A stretch of DNA of 64,000 nucleotides from assembly GCF_012939995.1 (NCBI RefSeq), contig NZ_SPMZ01000008.1, positions 93-64,092 on the forward strand, in the 5' to 3' direction. The notes under the pieces were generated by a model. It searched no databases and was not told where the DNA came from. It was given only the letters and a program-made list of their open reading frames with translations. The DNA is from Candidatus Competibacter phosphatis. GTDB lineage: Bacteria; Pseudomonadota; Gammaproteobacteria; Competibacterales; Competibacteraceae. This document shows positions 7,833-18,150 of the stretch, in pieces (positions within the stretch are counted from its first letter, which is position 1; every line of letters begins with the position of its first letter). Made by a program: the position numbers and the translations under genes.

Positions 7833-10800
7833 ATGTCCGCGGTCATCAGTTCGTTCAGATCTCCCTCGCCTGGCGTCGATCAGGTCCGGCCCCGGCACAA
7901 AGTCCGCTTCGTGACCGCCGCCAGTCTGTTCGACGGCCACGACGCCTCAATCAACATCATGCGCCGCATCCTGCAAGCCAGCGGCGCGGAAGTCATCCAT
8001 CTCGGCCACAACCGTTCGGTCGAGGATATCGTCACCGCCGCCTTGCAGGAAGACGCCCAAGGTATCGCCATCAGTTCCTACCAGGGGGGGCACGTCGAGT
8101 TTTTCAAGTACATGATCGACCTGCTGCGAGAGCGCGGCGGCGCCAACATCAAGGTCTTTGGCGGTGGCGGTGGCGTCATCGTGTCCGAGGAGATCCACGA
8201 GCTGCATCAGTACGGCGTCGCGCGCATTTTCTCGCCGGAGGACGGTCAGGCCATGGGCTTGCAGGGCATGATCGACCACATGGTCACGGTCTGCGACACC
8301 GATCCCGCCCAGTACGCGCCCCAGAGCCTCGATGAGGTCCAGGCCGGCAATTGGCGGGCGCTGTCCCGCTTGATCACCGCGCTGGAAAATCAGGCGATCG
8401 CCCCGACGTTGCGCCAGCAAGTGCTCGACCAGGCCCAGGCCTGTGCCGTGCCGGTGCTCGGCATCACCGGCACCGGCGGTTCCGGCAAGTCCTCGCTGAC
8501 CGACGAACTGGTGCGGCGCTTCCGCCTGGATCAGGACGACCGGCTCAAGATCGCGGTCATCGCCGCCGACCCCTCGCGGCGCAAGACCGGCGGTGCGCTG
8601 TTGGGCGACCGCATTCGCATGAATGCCATCACCGGTCCGAATCTCTACATGCGTTCGCTGGCGACCCGCGCCGCCGGCAGCGAGGTTCCCGAGACCTTGG
8701 GCGATATTCTCGCCGCCTGCAAGTTGGCCGGTTTCGACCTGCTGATCGTCGAAACCTCCGGCATCGGCCAGGGCGACGCCGCCATCGTGCCGCTGGTGGA
8801 TCGCTCGCTGTATGTGATGACCCCGGAATTCGGCGCCGCATCGCAGTTGGAGAAGATCGACATGCTCGATTTTGCCGACGCGGTGGCGATCAACAAATTC
8901 GACCGCAAGGGTGCCGAGGACGCGTTGCGCGACGTGCGCAAGCAGGTACAACGCAACCACAAGGCTTTCGGTCAATCGCCGGACGACATGCCGGTCTATG
9001 GCACCATCGCCGCCCGTTTCAACGACGACGGCGTGACCGCGCTCTATCACGGCGTGGTGGGGCTGCTGCGCGAGCAGGGATTGGATCTGTCGCCGGGCCG
9101 CTTGCCGCCGGTGGCGAACAAGGCGTCCAGCGGCCAAACCGTGATTGTGCCGGCGGCCCGTGCCCGCTATCTGGCGGAAATCGCCGATACCGTGCGCGGC
9201 TATCACCGCCATGTGGAGGAACAGGTCCGGCTGATCCGCCAGCGCCAGCAGTTGCGTGCGGTCCAGGCCATGCTGGAGACGGTCGGCAAGCCGGTCGCCG
9301 ATCTGCAACCGTTGCTGGAACAGGTCGAAGCGCAGGTGGACCCGCACGCCCGCAAGCTGGTGGATATGTGGCCGCAGGTACGGGAAAGTTACCTGGGCGA
9401 CGAGTATGTGGTGAAGATTCGCGACAAGGAGATCCGCACCCCCCTAACCCGGCGCTCGCTGTCTGGCACCCGCATTCCCAAGGTGGCGATTCCGCGCCTG
9501 GAGGAGCATGGCGAACTGCTGCGCTGGATGATGCGGGAGAATCTGCCCGGCAGTTTCCCCTATACCGCCGGGGTGTTCGCCTTCAAGCGCGAAAACGAGG
9601 ACCCGACCCGGATGTTCGCCGGCGAGGGCGACCCGTTCCGCACCAATCGCCGCTTCAAGAAGCTGTCCGAACACGCCGAGGCCACCCGGCTGTCCACCGC
9701 CTTCGATTCGGTGACGCTGTACGGCTGCGACCCGGACGAACGGCCGGACATCTACGGCAAGGTCGGCAATTCCGGCGTCTCCATCGCCACCCTGGACGAT
9801 CTGAAGGTGTTGTATTCGGGCTTCGATCTGTGCTGCCCGACCACCTCGGTGTCCATGACCATCAACGGCCCCGCGCCGATGATTCTGGCGATGTTTTTCA
9901 ACACGGCTTTCGATCAGCAGATCGAGAAGTTCGAAGGCGACAATCACCGGCCGCCCACCGACAACGAGATCGAGAAGATCAAGGAATGGGTGCTGGCCAA
10001 CGTACGCGGCACGGTGCAGGCCGACATCCTCAAGGAGGATCAGGGTCAGAACACCTGCATTTTCTCCACCGAATTCGCGCTGAAGATGATGGGTGACATT
10101 CAGGAGTATTTCGTTCATCACGGCGTCCGGAATTTCTACTCGGTCTCGATTTCCGGCTATCACATCGCCGAGGCCGGCGCCAATCCGATTTCGCAACTGG
10201 CCTTTACCCTGGCCAACGGTTTCACCTATGTCGAATCCTATCTAGCGCGCGGGATGCACATCGACGATTTCGCTCCGAATCTGTCGTTCTTCTTCAGCAA
10301 CGGCATGGACCCGGAATATTCGGTGATGGGTCGGGTGGCGCGGCGGATCTGGGCCGCGGCCATGCGCGACAAATACGGCGCCAACGAGCGCAGCCAGAAG
10401 CTGAAATACCACATTCAGACTTCGGGCCGTTCGCTGCATGCCCAGGAAATGGATTTCAACGACATCCGCACCACCTTGCAGGCGTTGATCGCCATTTACG
10501 ACAATTGCAATTCGCTGCACACCAACGCCTACGACGAGGCGATCACCACCCCGACCGAGGAATCGGTGCGGCGTGCCATGGCGGTGCAGTTGATCATCAA
10601 TAAGGAATGGGGTTTGGCGAAGAACGAGAACCCCAATCAGGGTGCGTTCATCATCGAGGAATTGACCGATCTGGTGGAGGAAGCGGTGTTGCGGGAGTTC
10701 GAGCGAATCAGCGAGCGCGGCGGGGTGCTGGGGGCGATGGAAACCGGCTACCAGCGCGGCAAGATTCAGGAGGAGTCGCTGTATTACGAGACCATCAAAC

Positions 10801-11105
10801 ACGATGGCTCCTACCCGATCATCGGCGTCAACACCTTCCGCAACCCGAACGCCAAACCGGATCAGGTCAAGGTCGAACTGGCCCGCTCCACCGATGAGGA
10901 GAAACAGAGTCAGTTGCGGCGACTGCGGGAATTCCAGGCGCGGAATCAACCCGAGGGTGACCGGATGCTGGCGCGGCTGAAACAGGCGGCCATCGCCAAC
11001 GAGAACTTGTTCGCGGTACTGGTGGATGCGGTGCGCTGCTGCTCGCTGGGGCAAATCACCGCGGCGCTGTTCGAGGTCGGCGGGCAGTATCGGCGGAATA
11101 TGTAA
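7833..11105 (+). CDS. icmF: Fused isobutyryl-CoA mutase IcmF
   Basis: Adenosylcobalamin enzyme interconverting isobutyryl-CoA and n-butyryl-CoA, with its own G-protein chaperone built in. 1090 residues in the IcmF order: B12-binding domain ([15 protein letters not shown] at about 33-47), MeaB-type GTPase with P-loop GTGGSGKS at 213-220, linker, and the TIM-barrel mutase domain (from about 530). Gln739, ten residues after the Gln of the QADIL motif, sits where methylmalonyl-CoA mutase has its carboxylate-binding Arg, supporting an isobutyryl/butyryl-type substrate. AAGGAG lies about 10 bases before ATG 7833. The BtuF-like and AraC-type genes lie upstream on the other strand. Confidence 0.94.
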   Translation: MSAVISSFRSPSPGVDQVRPRHKVRFVTAASLFDGHDASINIMRRILQASGAEVIHLGHNRSVEDIVTAALQEDAQGIAISSYQGGHVEFFKYMIDLLRERGGANIKVFGGGGGVIVSEEIHELHQYGVARIFSPEDGQAMGLQGMIDHMVTVCDTDPAQYAPQSLDEVQAGNWRALSRLITALENQAIAPTLRQQVLDQAQACAVPVLGITGTGGSGKSSLTDELVRRFRLDQDDRLKIAVIAADPSRRKTGGALLGDRIRMNAITGPNLYMRSLATRAAGSEVPETLGDILAACKLAGFDLLIVETSGIGQGDAAIVPLVDRSLYVMTPEFGAASQLEKIDMLDFADAVAINKFDRKGAEDALRDVRKQVQRNHKAFGQSPDDMPVYGTIAARFNDDGVTALYHGVVGLLREQGLDLSPGRLPPVANKASSGQTVIVPAARARYLAEIADTVRGYHRHVEEQVRLIRQRQQLRAVQAMLETVGKPVADLQPLLEQVEAQVDPHARKLVDMWPQVRESYLGDEYVVKIRDKEIRTPLTRRSLSGTRIPKVAIPRLEEHGELLRWMMRENLPGSFPYTAGVFAFKRENEDPTRMFAGEGDPFRTNRRFKKLSEHAEATRLSTAFDSVTLYGCDPDERPDIYGKVGNSGVSIATLDDLKVLYSGFDLCCPTTSVSMTINGPAPMILAMFFNTAFDQQIEKFEGDNHRPPTDNEIEKIKEWVLANVRGTVQADILKEDQGQNTCIFSTEFALKMMGDIQEYFVHHGVRNFYSVSISGYHIAEAGANPISQLAFTLANGFTYVESYLARGMHIDDFAPNLSFFFSNGMDPEYSVMGRVARRIWAAAMRDKYGANERSQKLKYHIQTSGRSLHAQEMDFNDIRTTLQALIAIYDNCNSLHTNAYDEAITTPTEESVRRAMAVQLIINKEWGLAKNENPNQGAFIIEELTDLVEEAVLREFERISERGGVLGAMETGYQRGKIQEESLYYETIKHDGSYPIIGVNTFRNPNAKPDQVKVELARSTDEEKQSQLRRLREFQARNQPEGDRMLARLKQAAIANENLFAVLVDAVRCCSLGQITAALFEVGGQYRRNM

Positions 11106-11119
11106 GGTTAGACGCAAGA

Positions 11120-11166
11120 CCCAGCCGGTCGGGACCACCAATAAACGGGGGACCTCGTCGGCTGGG
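11120..11166. repeat. Long inverted repeat downstream of icmF
   Basis: CCCAGCCG at 11120-11127 pairs with CGGCTGGG at 11159-11166, and the inner GGTC/GACC segments can extend the stem. There is no T tract, so it is not a classic intrinsic terminator. It could be a Rho-associated or transcript-stabilising hairpin between icmF and opgG. Confidence 0.4.
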
Positions 11167-11312
11167 ACAACCTCAATGACGGGAGATCTTTATTATCCTT
11201 CGATGGCGCCGGTGTCAAGGCATGGTCGGAACGATCCAATAACCCTACAATGCAACGTTTGGAAACGACTTTAAACCCCCATTGGATTACACGCCCAGGG
11301 AGCCGTAACACC

Positions 11313-12878
11313 GTGAAATTTCGCATGCTGCTGAGTCTGGTTTTGTTGGCCGGCGTCTGGTTATGCCCGGTGACGGGTTTCAGCGCGCCCAATGTGCCCG
11401 CGTCCACCCAGGCTACGACGCCACCCCCCAAACGTTTCAATTTCGCCGATGTCCGCCGCCGTGCCGAGGTACTGGCGACCCAACCGTTTCAAACGCAGAA
11501 CAACACGCTGCCCGATTTTCTCAAGCATCTGGATTACGACCAGTACCGCGACATCCGCTTCAGGGCGGAAAAGAGTCTGTGGCGCGACCAGGCACTGCCG
11601 TTCGAGATCCAATTTGCGCCGCTGGGGTTCTTGTTCTTCCAGCGGGTCGTGATCAACGTGGTCGACGAAGGCGAAAGCCGGCCTTTGGAGTATGCCAGCG
11701 ATCTGTTCGATTACGGCAAGAACAAGGTACCGGAGGATTTGCCCAAGGATTTGGGGTTCGCCGGCTTCAAGGTGATGTATCCGCTGCATACCGACAGCCA
11801 TTACGACGAGGTTGCGGTGTTTCTGGGCGCCAGCTATTTCCGCGCCGTCGGCCAGAATCAGAACTACGGTCTCTCGGCGCGCGGCCTGGCCGTCGACACC
11901 GGCCTGTCCAAGCCCGAGGAGTTTCCCTATTTCCGCGAGTTCTGGCTGGAGAAACCCGATAAGGACGCCACCGAGTTGACCGTGTACGCGTTGCTGGACA
12001 GCCAGAGCCTGACCGGCGCCTACCGCTTCGTCATCAAGCCGGGCGTCAACACCCAGATCGACGTCAAGGCCAACCTCTTTGTCCGCGAGGGTGTGCAGAA
12101 GCTCGGGGTGGCGCCGCTGACCAGCATGTTTTACCACGGTGCCTTGAACGAGCGATTCTTCGACGATTTCCGCCCGCAGGTGCACGATTCCGACGGTTTG
12201 CTGATGGCCACCGGCGGCGGCGAATGGATTTGGCGGCCGCTCAACAATCCGGCCCGGCTGCGCATCAGTGCCTTCCAGGACAACAACCCGCGCGGTTTCG
12301 GTTTGTTGCAGCGCGACCGCGATTTCGACGATTACCAGGATCTGGAGGCGCATTACCACACTCGGCCCAGTATTTGGGTCGAACCGGAGGGCGACTGGGG
12401 CAAAGGCTCGGTCCAGTTGATCGAAATTCCCAGCACCGCCGAGCGCTACGACAACATTGCCGCGTTTTGGAACCCGATGAAACCGGTCGAAGCCGGCCAG
12501 CAACTGGAGTTCAATTACCGTTTGTATTTCTTCCTTGACATGCCGAATCTGTCTCCGGGCGGTCATGCGTTGACCAGCCGGGTGGGTGCTGGCGGCGCCG
12601 GCGATCTGGATTCCTCGCGGCGACGGTTCGTGATCGATTTCGGCGGCGAGGCCCTGAGCAAACTGCCGGAAAATGCCCCGGTGAAGGCGACGATCAGCGC
12701 GTCCGCCGGCCAGGTTCAGAATGTCGTGGCCCAGAAAAACACCTATACCCAAGGTTGGCGCGTGTCCTTCGAACTGCTGCCGCAGGGGAACGATTCGGCC
12801 GAACTGCGCTGTTTCCTGAAGCTCGGTGACGACGTGTTGACCGAAACCTGGAGCTACCAATGGACCGCGCCCAAGTGA
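11313..12878 (+). CDS. opgG: Glucan biosynthesis protein OpgG (MdoG)
   Basis: Periplasmic protein needed for osmoregulated periplasmic glucan backbone synthesis. About 521 residues (E. coli 511). An N-terminal signal peptide (KFRMLLSLVLLAGVWLCPVTGFSA) is followed by the OpgG domain, seen in FNFADVRRRAEVLATQPF, DYDQYRDIRF, LFDYGKNKVP and the late FVIDFGGE segment. I chose GTG 11313, with GGGAG about 10 bases upstream; ATG 11325 is a shorter alternative and an in-frame ATG at 11250 would add an unlikely pre-signal extension. It overlaps the next ORF by 19 bases, opening an opg operon. Confidence 0.92.
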   Translation: MKFRMLLSLVLLAGVWLCPVTGFSAPNVPASTQATTPPPKRFNFADVRRRAEVLATQPFQTQNNTLPDFLKHLDYDQYRDIRFRAEKSLWRDQALPFEIQFAPLGFLFFQRVVINVVDEGESRPLEYASDLFDYGKNKVPEDLPKDLGFAGFKVMYPLHTDSHYDEVAVFLGASYFRAVGQNQNYGLSARGLAVDTGLSKPEEFPYFREFWLEKPDKDATELTVYALLDSQSLTGAYRFVIKPGVNTQIDVKANLFVREGVQKLGVAPLTSMFYHGALNERFFDDFRPQVHDSDGLLMATGGGEWIWRPLNNPARLRISAFQDNNPRGFGLLQRDRDFDDYQDLEAHYHTRPSIWVEPEGDWGKGSVQLIEIPSTAERYDNIAAFWNPMKPVEAGQQLEFNYRLYFFLDMPNLSPGGHALTSRVGAGGAGDLDSSRRRFVIDFGGEALSKLPENAPVKATISASAGQVQNVVAQKNTYTQGWRVSFELLPQGNDSAELRCFLKLGDDVLTETWSYQWTAPK

Positions 12879-13381
12879 ACGCGGCGATGCCATATTTGGC
12901 GCCGGCGTCGGCGGCACCGTCTCACGGGATGTTGCTCGGTCGCTTGGGCGCCTACTGGCGGGCGCTGGGGGTGAGCGATCCCGATCAGATCGCGGCGCTG
13001 AGCGAACAGGCGCTGCGCCGCGGCCTGCCCGATCGACCCGACTCCCCGGATCCGCTGACGGGCGCGTTGGCGGCGGCGCGGGAACTGCTGGACGATTGGC
13101 TGGCGCGGACACTCGACCTGCCCCGGCAACCACAGGCCCTGGCGGCGGCACGAGCGGCATTGCTGGGCGGCGCGGTACCGGATTGGCCGGCGGTGTTGTT
13201 CGCGCCACCCGACGCCGCGCGGGACGTCAGCGATGCCCTGCGCGCGGCGGTGGCCGAGCCCGCTCCGGCGCCCGCTCCCGGCGCCATGCCGGCCCAGCGG
13301 ATCGAATTGTTCTCGCTGCTGGACCCGCTGCGTCACTGGCGGCGGGGCGTTTCCTCTCCTGCCGAAAAGACGCCTTCATGA
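12860..13381 (+). CDS. Hypothetical protein between opgG and opgH
   Basis: 173 residues, rich in Ala, Pro and Leu, with no signal peptide or membrane helix. It overlaps the end of opgG by 19 bases, and its stop overlaps the opgH ATG as ATGA, so it is positioned as a translationally coupled middle cistron. It may correspond to the soluble N-terminal cytoplasmic extension that enteric OpgH proteins carry before their first helix, here as a separate polypeptide, but no clear motif shared with that region is visible. Function unknown. Confidence 0.6.
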   Translation: MDRAQVNAAMPYLAPASAAPSHGMLLGRLGAYWRALGVSDPDQIAALSEQALRRGLPDRPDSPDPLTGALAAARELLDDWLARTLDLPRQPQALAAARAALLGGAVPDWPAVLFAPPDAARDVSDALRAAVAEPAPAPAPGAMPAQRIELFSLLDPLRHWRRGVSSPAEKTPS

Positions 13382-15454
13382 CCGCATCCGTTCGACCGTC
13401 GGCGAAGGGGTATACCCTCCGGCGATGGGTATTCTTTCTGTTGACGAACCTGACCACGCTGATCGCCCTGGGACTGCTGGTCAGCGTGTTCCAGAGCAAC
13501 GGTTTCAGTCCGATGGAGCTGCTGCTGTTGCTGCTGTACACGATTCTGATCGGCTGGATCTGCATGTCGTTCTGGACGGCGCTCATGGGATTTTTCACGA
13601 TTCTGTTCGGCCGCGACCGCTGGGCGATTTCCCGCCAGCCGGCCGCGCCGCCCGACCCGGCCGTGCCACCGCCGCGCACCGCGATCCTGATGCCGATCTA
13701 CAACGAGGATTCGGAGCGGGTGTTTGCCGGCCTGCGCGCCATCCATCGCTCGCTGGCGGAAACCGGCCGCTTGGCGGACTTCGATTTCTTCATCCTCAGC
13801 GACACCCGCGATCCCGACGTGTGGGTCGAGGAGGAACTGCGCTGGCAGGATATGGTGCGGGCGCTGGACGGCAAGGGACGGATTTTCTACCGCAACCGGC
13901 CGGAGAACACCGACCGCAAGAGCGGTAACCTGGAGGATTTCTGCACCCGCTGGGGCGGTTGGTACCGCTACATGATCGTGCTGGACGCCGACAGCATCAT
14001 GAAGGGCTCCACGCTGACGGACATGGTGCGGCTGATGGAGTGCCATCCGAAAGTGGCGCTGATCCAAACGCCGCCGGTGCCGGTCAACCGCGAGTCGCTG
14101 TTTGCCCGCATCCTGCAGTTCGCCGGCAGCATCTACGGACGGATGTTCACCGCCGGGCTGAACTACTGGCAGCTCGGCGAAAGCAATTATTGGGGCCACA
14201 ACGCCATCATCCGGGTACGGCCGTTCCTGGAGCACTGCGGCTTGCCGAAGCTGCCGGGCCGGGAGCCGTTCGGCGGCGCGATCCTCAGTCACGACTTTGT
14301 CGAGGCGGCGTTGTTGCGGCGGGCCGGCTGGGAGGTTTGGCTGGCCTACGATCTCGAAGGCAGCTACGAGGAAATCCCGCCGACCCTGATCGACTACGCT
14401 AAACGCGATCGCCGTTGGTGTCAGGGTAACCTGCAACATTTGCGGCTGGCGCTGGCCCACGGTTTCAACGCCCTGAGCCGCTTGCATTTCTCGATGGGCG
14501 TCATGTCGTATCTGGCCTCGCCGCTGTGGCTGCTGTTTCTGATCGCCACCGGGGTGGAGGCGCTCATCCAGACCCGTCAGGAGACGATCTATTTTTTTTG
14601 GTGAGAACTGGATACCGGTGTGGCCAGTATCGTTCGCGGTGGAAATGACCACCGTGCTGCTGGTCACCCTGACCATGCTGTTCCTGCCTAAGTTATTGGC
14701 CCTGCTGCTGCTCTTGAAAGACAGCCGGCTGCGTCACGGTTATGGTGGGATGTTCGCGGCGACCCTGAGCGTGGTGCTGGAAACGGTGTTTTCGGTGCTG
14801 ACGGCGCCGGTATTGATGTTGTTCCAGACCAAGTTCGTGCTGGCGATCTTGTTGCGCCGCGCTGTCGGCTGGCCGACCCAACAGCGTGGCGATCACATGA
14901 CCAGCTTTAAGGAAGCGGCGCTGGCGCACGGCGGGCATACCCTGACTGGCGTGGTCGTCGGCGTGCTGAGTTATCAATACGTGCCAGCGTTTTTCTGGTG
15001 GTTCACGCCGGTGTTGCTGGGTTTGCTGCTGTCGATTCCGGTTTCGATGCTGTCCAGCAGCATCGCCCTGGGCCGTAAGTCGCGCGAACTGGGCCTGTTC
15101 CTGACGCCGGAGGAGACCGACCCGCCGTCGGTGCTGCGCTACCTGGACGAGAATCTGCGAGAGGACGATCCGGTGCTGCCGGTGTTGTGGGATCGGCCGA
15201 GCAGCCGCTTCGTCCAGGCGCTGACCGATCCCTACGTCAACGCGCTGCATCTGTCGCTGCTGCCGGAAAGCGAGCCGCCCGGCAAGCGTCGTCGGCATTA
15301 CCTGGAAGGTTTGATCCATCAGTTGGAGGAGGAGGGACCCGATAGCCTGAGCGCGGCGCAGAAGCGCGAGCTGATTGCGGACTCGGATACCCTGCTGCGG
15401 CTGCACGCGCTGTTCTGGAGCCGGCCGCCGGCCAGCGCCGGGATGCTGCCGTAG
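13378..15454 (+). CDS. opgH: Glucan glucosyltransferase OpgH (MdoH), frame broken at a T8 run
   Basis: Membrane glycosyltransferase that polymerises the beta-1,2-glucan backbone from UDP-glucose. Part one (13378-14604) begins MTASVRPSAKGYTL and has two helices ending FWTALMGFFTILFGRDRW, then the GT2 domain with MPIYNEDSERVFAG, DADS, the HDFVEA region and RRWCQGN (QxxRW-like site). It stops at TGA 14602-14604 just after T8 (14592-14599). With seven Ts the frame runs on through GENWIPVWPVSFAVEMT into part two (14618-15454), which carries the remaining helices and the cytoplasmic tail. The total of about 691 residues resembles the shorter OpgH proteins lacking the long enteric N-terminus. As written, the C-terminal third is not translated. 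Confidence 0.88.
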
Positions 15455-15488
15455 CGGAGTGGTACTGGCGAGCTTGGAGGCGCGCGGT

Positions 15489-15494
15489 TACAAT
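15489..15494 (+). promoter_or_regulatory. Probable -10 element of the tRNA-Ser gene
   Basis: TACAAT matches the sigma-70 -10 consensus in five of six positions and lies 9 bases upstream of the mature tRNA 5' end. A weak TGGTAC about 17 bases further upstream could serve as the -35 element. The GC-rich bases after the -10 box resemble a stringent-control discriminator. Confidence 0.4.
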
Positions 15495-15503
15495 CCAAGG
15501 CCC

Positions 15504-15591
15504 GGAGAGGTGGCAGAGTGGTCGATTGCGGCGGTCTTGAAAACCGTTGATCCGCAAGGATCCGAGGGTTCGAATCCCTCCCTCTCCGCCA
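15504..15591 (+). tRNA. tRNA-Ser (anticodon TGA)
   Basis: 88 bases including the encoded CCA (15589-15591). The acceptor stem GGAGAGG pairs with CCTCTCC (15581-15587) with discriminator G. The anticodon loop CTTGAAA places TGA at 15538-15540. A long variable arm (GATCC..GGATC) marks a class II tRNA, and the T arm has GGTTCGAATCC. It reads UCA-type serine codons. It stands alone between opgH and an amidotransferase gene; no integrase or duplicated tRNA end is nearby. Confidence 0.97.
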
Positions 15592-15679
15592 GATTGCAAT
15601 CCAGCCGCGCTGCATTCTCCCCGGCTCGCGGGCGGCAAGCGCGGGGTCGCCCGTCCTGCCCAGCCACCCGAGTACATCC

Positions 15680-16384
15680 ATGAAAACCGTTCTCGCCATC
15701 CGTCATGTGGCCTTCGAGGATCTCGATGCCTTCACCCCGGTACTGGCCGAGCGCGGCTATGCCGTGCGCTATCTGGAGGCCGGTTACGACGATCTGACCG
15801 CGCTGGACCCGTCGGCCGACGATCTGCTGGTGATCCTGGGCGGTCCCATCGGGGTCTACGAAGACGACGCCTATCCCTTTATCCACGATGAACTGCGCGT
15901 GCTGCGGGCGCGGTTGGAGGCCGGCCGGCCGACGCTCGGTCTCTGTCTGGGTTGCCAGATGATCGCTCGGGCGCTGGGGGCGCGAGTTTATCCGGGTGGT
16001 CGGAAGGAGATCGGCTGGAAACCGCTGACGCTGACCGAAGGCGGTCGGAACGGCCCGTTGGCGCCGTTCGCCGACGGCGTGCCGGTACTGCACTGGCATG
16101 GCGACACCTTCGATTTGCCTGAGGGCGCCGAACGACTGGCTTCAACCGACCTGTATCCCAATCAGGCGTTTGCGTGGGGCGAACATGCGCTGGCGCTGCA
16201 ATTCCATGTCGAGGCCACTGCCCAGGGGTTGGAACGCTGGTTCATTGGCCATGCCTGCGAGATTGGGCAGACGCCAGGCCTGAGCGTGTCGACCCTGCGA
16301 ACCGAGACCGCTCGGTACGCCACCGAGACTGCGGCGCGGGGTCGGCAATGTTTCGCCGCCTGGCTGGATCGGGTCGACCTGTGA
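15680..16384 (+). CDS. Class I glutamine amidotransferase domain protein (GMP synthase-like)
   Basis: 234 residues. A stand-alone glutaminase domain with the nucleophile-elbow Cys in [17 protein letters not shown], the oxyanion region [10 protein letters not shown], and the catalytic His-x-Glu in LQFHVEA. It resembles the YfeJ/GuaA-like amidotransferases of unknown acceptor, which act alone or with an unidentified synthase. The start ATG 15680 follows tRNA-Ser by 88 bases. The next gene, a methyltransferase, starts 43 bases downstream on the same strand. Confidence 0.85.
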   Translation: MKTVLAIRHVAFEDLDAFTPVLAERGYAVRYLEAGYDDLTALDPSADDLLVILGGPIGVYEDDAYPFIHDELRVLRARLEAGRPTLGLCLGCQMIARALGARVYPGGRKEIGWKPLTLTEGGRNGPLAPFADGVPVLHWHGDTFDLPEGAERLASTDLYPNQAFAWGEHALALQFHVEATAQGLERWFIGHACEIGQTPGLSVSTLRTETARYATETAARGRQCFAAWLDRVDL

Positions 16385-16427
16385 GCGGTCCGCGCCGCTG
16401 AGCAACCGTCGGTCGCGAGCGGAGATC

Positions 16428-17048
16428 ATGAGCCGCTATTACACCGCCGACCGGCGGGATTTGGTGGATTTTCTCCGTCCTTACGGCCAGCTCGGCATGG
16501 TGTTGGACATCGGTTGCGCTGGTGGCCGCCTGGGTCGGCAACTGTTGCAAACCGGTCTGGCCGAGCGTTGCGATGGGATCGAGCCTAACGCGGAGGCGGC
16601 GAGCCAGGCGGCGGACCCGCTGCACCGAATTTGGGTGGCCGACCTGGAGGCGGTAACGGGGCAAGTGCCCTGGACCGATTACGATCTTCTGATCATGGCC
16701 GATGTGTTGGAACATCTGATCGATCCCTGGCGGGTGTTGGCGGAATTGCACCGCCGCGTCCGACCGGGTGCACGGTTGCTGCTGAGCGTGCCCAACGTGC
16801 GCCACAAAAGCGTGGTGTTGCCCCTGCTGTTTCAGGGCCGGTTCGATTACGCCGACGCCGGCATCCTGGATCGCACCCATCTGCATTTTTTCACCCGCTC
16901 CAGCTTGCTGGATGCGGTTGGCCGGGCCGGTTGGCGGATGGTGGCCATTGCGCCCTACATCAAGCCCAAATACCGCCGCTGGTGGTTTCCGCACCGCTTG
17001 CTCGGCGAGTTTCTGGCGGTGCAGTATTTTCTGCTGGTGGAAAAATGA
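16428..17048 (+). CDS. Class I SAM-dependent methyltransferase
   Basis: 206 residues with the Rossmann-type SAM-binding motif VLDIGCAGGRLG (about 25-36), an acidic loop GIEPNAEAA, and a post-II segment ADVLEHLIDPWRVLAELHRRVRPGARLLLSVPN, as in methyltransferases found in O-antigen and glycan clusters. The end overlaps the following glycosyltransferase start (ATGA), so the pair probably acts on one glycan or lipid substrate. The substrate cannot be told from sequence. Confidence 0.88.
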   Translation: MSRYYTADRRDLVDFLRPYGQLGMVLDIGCAGGRLGRQLLQTGLAERCDGIEPNAEAASQAADPLHRIWVADLEAVTGQVPWTDYDLLIMADVLEHLIDPWRVLAELHRRVRPGARLLLSVPNVRHKSVVLPLLFQGRFDYADAGILDRTHLHFFTRSSLLDAVGRAGWRMVAIAPYIKPKYRRWWFPHRLLGEFLAVQYFLLVEK

Positions 17049-17962
17049 GTCTGCCGCTGGTCAGCGTGGCGGTGCCCGCCTACAACCATGCCGCTTTTCT
17101 CGATGCCTGTTTGGAGTCGGTGCGGAATCAGAGCTATCCCCGGCTGGAACTGGTGGTGGTGGACGATGGCTCCACCGACGCCACCCTGACGGTGGCCGAG
17201 CGCTTCGCTGCGGCGCATGCCGAGCGCTTCGAACACCTGAGTGTGATTCATCAGGCCAATCAAGGGGTAAGCGCCGCTTCCAATCGCGCCATCGCGGCCT
17301 GTCGCGGTGAGTGGGTGCATTTGCTGGGTTCTGACGATCTCCTGTATCCGAATAAGATCCAGAGCCAGCAGCAGGCCATCGACGCCTGGGACGACCCTCG
17401 CTTGGCTTTGGTCTATGCCGATGTGAACTTTATCGACGCGGCGGGGCGGATATTGTCCTCCGCGACTCGGAACCGTCGGTCGCCCGGTCCCGATCACCGC
17501 GCCTACCTGTGGCTGCTACGCTATAACGACATCGCCAATCCGACGGTAGCCTTGCGCCGGGAGGCGTTTCTGGCCATCGGAGGGTTCGATGAATCCTTGC
17601 CCTTGGAGGATCTGGATTGCTGGCTGCGCTTGTCCGCGCGGCATGCCGTGGCGCGGGTGGCCGGTCTGTTGGCGGCGTATCGGCGACACGACGGCAACGC
17701 CAGCCGTCGCCAATTGATGATGTTCGAAGCGAACTGGGATACGCTGGCCAAGTTCGCCGAGCAGCATGGCGACTTGATCCCGCCGGCGCTTTGGCGGGCC
17801 TGCCTCCGTCGCCGGTTGCGCAGCTTTCTGCGCTGGGCGCGCAAACACGCGCCCGCCTTGGTGCCGACGATTCTCGGCGATGCCTTGCGCAGTCTGATTC
17901 ATACCCCGGAACCCGCCGTCTGGCGCCGCTACGCCGCGCGTTGCCGCGCGCTGCAAGCCTGA
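17045..17962 (+). CDS. Family 2 glycosyltransferase
   Basis: 305 residues, GT-A fold. The N-terminus LPLVSVAVPAYNHAAFL, the VVVDDGSTDATL nucleotide-binding motif, GSDDLLYPNK (DxD-like) and the later LEDLDCWLRL (ED acid/base region) are typical of GT2 enzymes that build surface polysaccharide. The ATG at 17045 overlaps the methyltransferase stop; a longer upstream frame is only a shadow of the methyltransferase gene. There is no membrane helix, so it is probably peripheral at the inner membrane. Confidence 0.88.
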   Translation: MSLPLVSVAVPAYNHAAFLDACLESVRNQSYPRLELVVVDDGSTDATLTVAERFAAAHAERFEHLSVIHQANQGVSAASNRAIAACRGEWVHLLGSDDLLYPNKIQSQQQAIDAWDDPRLALVYADVNFIDAAGRILSSATRNRRSPGPDHRAYLWLLRYNDIANPTVALRREAFLAIGGFDESLPLEDLDCWLRLSARHAVARVAGLLAAYRRHDGNASRRQLMMFEANWDTLAKFAEQHGDLIPPALWRACLRRRLRSFLRWARKHAPALVPTILGDALRSLIHTPEPAVWRRYAARCRALQA

Positions 17963-18150
17963 TATTTCCCTATCCACAGTATGCTTCTTCGAAAAAACCG
18001 TCTTTAATTAAAATGTTATACTTGGAGCGATCACTGGTTTGAACGGGACCGCTCCCAACGGCCAAACCTGGAATCCCGACCATTGCGAGAATCCTGCCCT
18101 TGGGGGATGGTTCCCGCCACTACCAACTAAAACTCGATAAGGAGTGACCG

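Noticed and set aside
8082-8088. G7 run in icmF as another frame break
   Set aside because: The run stays in frame and the protein continues normally ([11 protein letters not shown]).
7947-9347. Long minus-strand ORFs opposite icmF and other GC-rich genes
   Set aside because: High GC codon use creates long antisense frames; their translations are Arg/His/Gln-rich and match no family.
11361-13208. 615-residue minus-strand ORF opposite opgG
   Set aside because: Shadow of opgG and the following ORF, with low-complexity Arg/Pro/Ala content.
15504-15591. tRNA-Ser as an integration site for a mobile element
   Set aside because: No integrase, no duplicated 3' tRNA end and no change of composition next to it.
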